The notes beneath the pieces were generated by a model. It was not told where the DNA came from and searched no databases. It was given only the letters and a program-made list of their open reading frames with translations. 64,000 bases of DNA from Torreya grandis (taxonomy: Eukaryota; Streptophyta; Pinopsida; Cupressales; Taxaceae). A program made the translations under genes and the position numbers. The stretch spans positions 2,778,001-2,842,000 of the forward strand of contig JARHVA010000398.1 of assembly GCA_037957365.1 (NCBI GenBank). The letters run 5' to 3'. Below are positions 59,851 through 64,000 of the stretch, piece by piece. Position 1 is the stretch's first letter. Each line of letters starts with the position of its first letter.

Positions 59851-60656
59851 AAAGTACATAATTATATGATTTAGATACACATTTGTGATAGAATTTTATC
59901 CTTTGGTATTGTTGTTATACACACTTTTAGTATGAGACATATCTAAGGTTCATATGCTATACAATATGTGTCTAATATTATAAATCCAAATTAGTTCCAA
60001 TTTTCAAATTCCCAGGGACTGTCATCAGCCACCAGGTTGAACTTTTATGAACTATATTAAACCAATCTACTATAGTTGTTGGTTCACTTTTTGGTATGGT
60101 TGAGATGATTAAATCACTCAATATTTATAATATTTCATGTTGGAATTGATTGTATCATCCAAACTCATCAGTTTGGCAATGTGAGTTGACTTTGTTCACT
60201 CACACTCACCAAGTTATAAGTATGATTGTGTTGCATAGTTGAGCTAGTCTCAACAATCATAAGATAATTTTTATTTACTCCAAGTTTAGAGGCATGAACC
60301 CTCTTATATTTCTCTCTCTATCTATCTCCTTAGATATATGCACTTTCCAAATTTATACTTTTCTATTCTAAGTTTCAATGATTCATAATGATACATCTTT
60401 CAAGTGAAATTGTCAAAAGGCAAAACAGTTGCATCGATATACATGTGTACTCATTAACCTTACTCTCTTTCAATTTTAATCATCTCAATGTTTTTAATTT
60501 TAGATTATATGCACTATTTATATATTTTAAAATTTTATTGGTTGCAATTTAGTCACCAGTAAAGCACTCAAGTTGGACTCAAACAAAGGCAATGTATGTT
60601 ATACACATCTAGGTATGCATTCTTTTTATTTTAAACTAGAATTTTCTTTACTAGAT
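59851..60656 (+). other. E2 3' untranslated region
   Basis: No gene seen. AT-rich with short TCTC runs. Confidence 0.5.
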
Positions 60657-60665
60657 TAAAAGGGG
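60657..60665 (+). other. Polypurine tract of E2
   Basis: aaaaggggt followed by aaa and the LTR start TGTAGATAATATT. Confidence 0.65.
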
Positions 60666-60669
60666 TAAA

Positions 60670-61860
60670 TGTAGATAATATTTATGAATTATATAGTTCC
60701 TTAGTCTTGTACACTTAGAAAAATTAGACCTTTATTGTTCTTCTCAGTTTTAGACCTTTCCTACTTCTACAAGTCTTGCATCTGCTTTTTTTTATACCCA
60801 TTGGTATATCTCTTAGTCTGACCAGTCTTATATTGATGACCAGGCCTTATATATTGCCCAAAATACTTAATATTTTTTTTTTGCCTTTGCAAGTTCTGAT
60901 CCTATACCTATTTTCTTGCTTCCTAAACACTTGCATCTCAGGTAGACACCTACATCAATGTAGGTGTCATGCTCTTACACAAATGTCCAATGCCCTAAAG
61001 TCATCAAATTTAAAAATTAAATATATCATAATGGTCAACCTAAGTTTTTTAATGTAATTTATTTTTCAAAGGGATTCATATTTTACAAGATCAACCATCA
61101 CTCATTCCTCACCTAGCACAAACCAAGGCAACTTATGAAAAACATTCAATCATGCATCTAATAAATCAAAAGCTTTCTTATTTTTTTCTATTTACATATC
61201 AGTCATAAGGACAACATATCTATAGGTCTGAAGTACTAAAGGATAAACCCAAGAGTTATATTTTCCAAGGTACAAGCTAGGTCACTATTGTACTTGATTA
61301 TTACATTGCATGATTCACACACAAGCCAACACGTAGGATAAAGCTACATAAGTCTGAGGCCCTCCTCAGAGTATTGGCTATGTAAGTAGTGCTCATTGAT
61401 AGACGGGTCTTTGGGGTAACTCAACACAATGTGCCAATTAACCCATTTTATCCACAACCACTATGAAGATGAAGAACTAGGGTTTGATCATTTGACAAAA
61501 AGTGATAGTCCATGACCCAAATCTAAATGCACCAAAGTGAAATTGATGAAAAACCTAGAAGCATCTAGGTGGTCACATCTTGTTCCAGTAGGTATTCTAT
61601 ATAGGACACCTACATTTTACCCACACACTAGCATTAACACAACTATCACGGGATGACATAAGTGTCAGGGGCTATAAAGGAATAATTTTCAAAATTAGGT
61701 GAATGTTCTAGAATCTAAATCTAATCCATTTTTTGCATGTTTTAGATCCAGATCTATATTAGCATCATAACCAATTAAGTACCTTATTTTCATTATCATT
61801 GAAATATCTAACATAGATGTACTTTTTATTTTTAGCATATCTCATAATAAATTTAGTCTG
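60670..61860 (+). repeat. 3' LTR of E2, 3' end lost
   Basis: Follows the 5' LTR of E2 up to the tttttagcatatctca block (about 61,845) and then leaves it; the final 100-130 bp and any target duplication are missing. Confidence 0.75.
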
Positions 61861-61871
61861 ACTAATTAATA

Positions 61872-63850
61872 TATGAATTATATAAAACCCATTTTTCTCT
61901 AAATTAGATATATAGTCTAGATACCATTATATTTGATTATGGGATGAGGAAATCCCTAAGACACCATTTCAAACTCATGATGACCACTATGAGTTCTTAG
62001 CAATGTCATTTGGATTTTTGAATGTTCCATCAACATTTCAAATTTTGATGAACCAAAAATATAGGCCTTATATATTAAAATTCATGTTAGTGTTCTTTGA
62101 TGACATTTTGGTATATAATAAAATGTGGGAAGAACATCTACTACACTTGGACCAGACCCTCCAACTCCTATCCAATCGTTAGCTATACATGAAATGCTAG
62201 AAGTGATCATTTGGTACTATATTGGTGGAATACCTCAGGCATATTATCTCAATGGATGGGCTTAAAGTGGATCCCAAGAAAATTGAGCATATGAAAAATT
62301 TCCCAAAACCTAAAACCTTTAAAAGCATTTAGTGATTTTTGACTCTCATTAGTTATCACCATAAATTAATCAAAGACTATTCTAAAATTCCCAATCCCTT
62401 GATTTACATGCTTTAGAAGAATGCTTTTGCTTGGTCTAGCCCAAAAAAAAGTGCCTTTACACATCTCAAATATTCCATTTGTACCACACATGTGTTATCC
62501 ATGTGAGATTTCTCCAAAACTTACATCATTAAAAGTGACACTTTAAGGATATGTATTGGTGCAATTTTGATTCAAGAAGGATGATCCTTCATCTTTAATA
62601 TTAAAGCATTGATAGACAATAATTTGCATAATTTCCACACATGAGAAATAAATGTTTGCCATTCCCCATGTTGTAACTCATTAGCAACCTATCGCTTGTA
62701 GTGAAATTTATGAGTTAAAATAGACCACCACATCTTGAATTACTTATTTAAATAGCATGTAACATGACAAGAGCCATAAAATGTGTTACTAAACTCTTGG
62801 GTTATGATTATGAGATTATATACAAAAAGTGAAAGGAAAATGTATTGGTCAATGCCCTATCCTATAAATTTGAAGACCAATGGGCCTTATATGTCTTGTA
62901 TTTTCCAAACCTAGATTGGTTGCAGGAAGTCCAACAAGAGTGGTAGCAATATAACATAGGTTTAACATCTCATCCATCAAGTCACATTGGACCCCACAGC
63001 TAAACTTGGGTACACTTGGGATGGATTTTGCTTGCATTATCATAGGTAGATTATGTTTTCTATAAAATCAACTCTTCAAGATAATTTTTTGTAGGAACTC
63101 CAAGCCTCACCATCAGCATGGCATTCTGATTTCTTAAATACATATGCAAGAGTCAAAACAACATTCTTGTGTAATGGGATGAGATAGGATATCATATAGT
63201 TTTTCTCAGTGTGTGTAATGTGTGAGTGTCATAATGGAGACACTACACATACCCCAAGCATGTTAGAATCGTTACCAATCCCTATAGTAGTATGGACCTG
63301 ATATATCCATGGATATGATTGATGGATTTCCCAAGTTAGGTATCAAATCAATAATATTTGTGTTGGTTGATCATCTCTCCAAATATTCTAATTTATATTG
63401 AATGGTTCACCCTTACCAAGCATCAGACGTGGCACAAGTGTACCTAGACCAAATATTTTATCTCCAAAGTATGCCTATTTTTATTTCCTCTAATTGTGAT
63501 CCTACCTTCAGAAGTAAGTTTTGAAAGGAACTATTTAAACTTCAAAGAACTCAACTATGAATGTGCTTCTCATATCACCCATAGATTGATGGTTAGACAA
63601 ATAATTTCAAAAAGTGTTTGGAGACTTACCTATGTTATTTTGCTTTAGATAAACAAACTTAGTAGGATAAATAGATATCTCTTATTGAATGGTGTTACAA
63701 CACTTATTACCACACCATCATTAATATGACACCATATGAATCCGTGTGTAAGCAACTACCCACATCTCTCTCATCCTACCTTCCAGGAAGCTCCAAAGTT
63801 TAATTAGTCAACTCAACTCTAAGTCACTAAGAGACTCTACTTATAAATAT
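61872..63850 (+). pseudogene. E1 polymerase: reverse transcriptase, RNase H, integrase (part 3 of E1)
   Basis: From about 61,880 one frame runs nearly 800 bp. RT: F-F-S-K-L-D-x-x-S-x-Y-H, DEEIPKTPFQTH, YEFLAMSFGFLNVPSTFQ, the catalytic FFDDILVYNK (about 62,094-62,123), HIISMDGLKVDPKKIEH. RNase H: DFSKTYIIKSDT (second Asp where D-A-S is usual), GAILIQEG. Integrase follows from about 63,200 with SVCNV, THTPSML-like, MIDGFPKLG-like, DHLSKYSN, HPYQASDVAQVYLDQIF, CDPTFRSKF, KELFKLQRTQL, a damaged HP-x-IDG and MTPYESV. This is Ty3/gypsy order (RT-RNase H-integrase). Stops are mostly Gln or Arg sites; a few frameshifts occur in the linker and integrase. Upstream RT residues are lost at the E2 junction. 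The element would copy and insert E1 DNA; it is dead. Whether a chromodomain follows cannot be seen. Confidence 0.85.
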
Positions 63851-64000
63851 AAAAAGATAATTTGATAGATGCCCAAAATTGTATGAAGTAGCAAGATCAA
63901 CATTGTTCAGAGCACTCATTCATTGTAGGATACATGGTTTTTCTATGCCTTTTTCCATATAAGTATACTTACATGAAGCTCAAAGGTAGTCAAAAGTTAG
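63851..64000 (+). other. E1 continuation at the window end
   Basis: Likely the region after the integrase core; too short and eroded to read. The 3' LTR of E1 lies beyond the window. Confidence 0.4.

Larger units (their letters stand above)
45527..61860 (+). mobile_element. LTR element E2 (Tat/Ogre-like gag-pro), nested in E1 and split by E3
   Basis: 5' LTR 45,527-46,812, primer-site candidate 46,815-46,827, gag-protease 46,961 to about 49,420, then E3 (49,644-58,874), then a 3' non-coding part with G-rich tandem repeats, polypurine tract 60,657-60,665 and 3' LTR from 60,670 to about 61,860 (its last about 100 bp missing). E1 protease ends at its left edge and E1 RT begins at its right edge. 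No RT, RNase H or integrase of E2 is recognisable, so it was probably a non-autonomous gag-pro element, unless that part was lost. Without E3 it would be about 7.1 kb. Confidence 0.72.

Noticed and set aside
1..64000. CRISPR arrays, bacterial operons, ribosome binding sites, host genes, tRNA or rRNA genes
   Set aside because: None seen; repeats here are LTRs and degenerate tandems, and no exon structure or RNA gene could be supported by eye.

Overview
This 64 kb window looks like intergenic DNA from a seed plant with a very large, old repeat fraction. I recognise no host protein-coding gene, rRNA or tRNA. Essentially everything I can identify is decayed LTR retrotransposon. By eye (not counted) the DNA is very AT-rich and CpG is scarce. 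The old reading frames are broken mainly by TAA/TAG/TGA where Gln, Arg or Trp is expected, as cytosine deamination would leave them. That combination fits a gymnosperm-like genome; Welwitschia, reported to be unusually AT-rich through this process, is one guess, but nothing here proves a species.

Left part (1-8.5 kb): the 3' half of a plus-strand element of family A (gag-like pseudogene, then a 3.47 kb LTR) sits inside a minus-strand Ty3/gypsy element of Tat/Ogre type (gag with a 21-bp coding minisatellite, CxYH..GH..C finger, protease, G-patch-like linker). From 8.5 to 12.8 kb there are only low-complexity repeats and what may be the 5' LTR of the next element.

The rest is one plus-strand Ty3/gypsy element, E1, split by nested insertions. 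Its gag starts near 13.8 kb and stops at 14,414. It resumes at 45,064 with zinc knuckle and protease, stops at 45,526, and resumes near 61.87 kb with reverse transcriptase, RNase H and integrase up to the window end. The first interruption is element R4 (14,415-45,063, LTRs about 380 bp, AAAAG duplication). The second is element E2 (45,527 to about 61,860, LTRs about 1.29 kb, gag-protease). E2 is itself interrupted by family-A element E3 (49,644-58,874), which has two 3.64 kb LTRs around only 1.94 kb of internal DNA.

R4 also holds further elements: E5 (15,319-20,283, minus, perfect GTGTA duplication), a 15.6 kb minus-strand LTR pair E6 (22,028-37,652), a plus-strand element E9 (23,073-30,833), and tandem LTRs with an ORF, E8 (31.26-33.43 kb, minus).

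The most unusual signal is a protein module. E5 encodes, right after its primer-binding site and in place of any visible gag or pol domain, one frame with a coiled-coil-like N-terminus, a G-patch domain of the TFIP11/STIP type and two CCHC zinc knuckles. Related G-patch frames occur in R4 (21.3-22.0 kb) and E8 (31.3-32.0 kb). This suggests a group of LTR elements that carry a G-patch RNA-binding protein.
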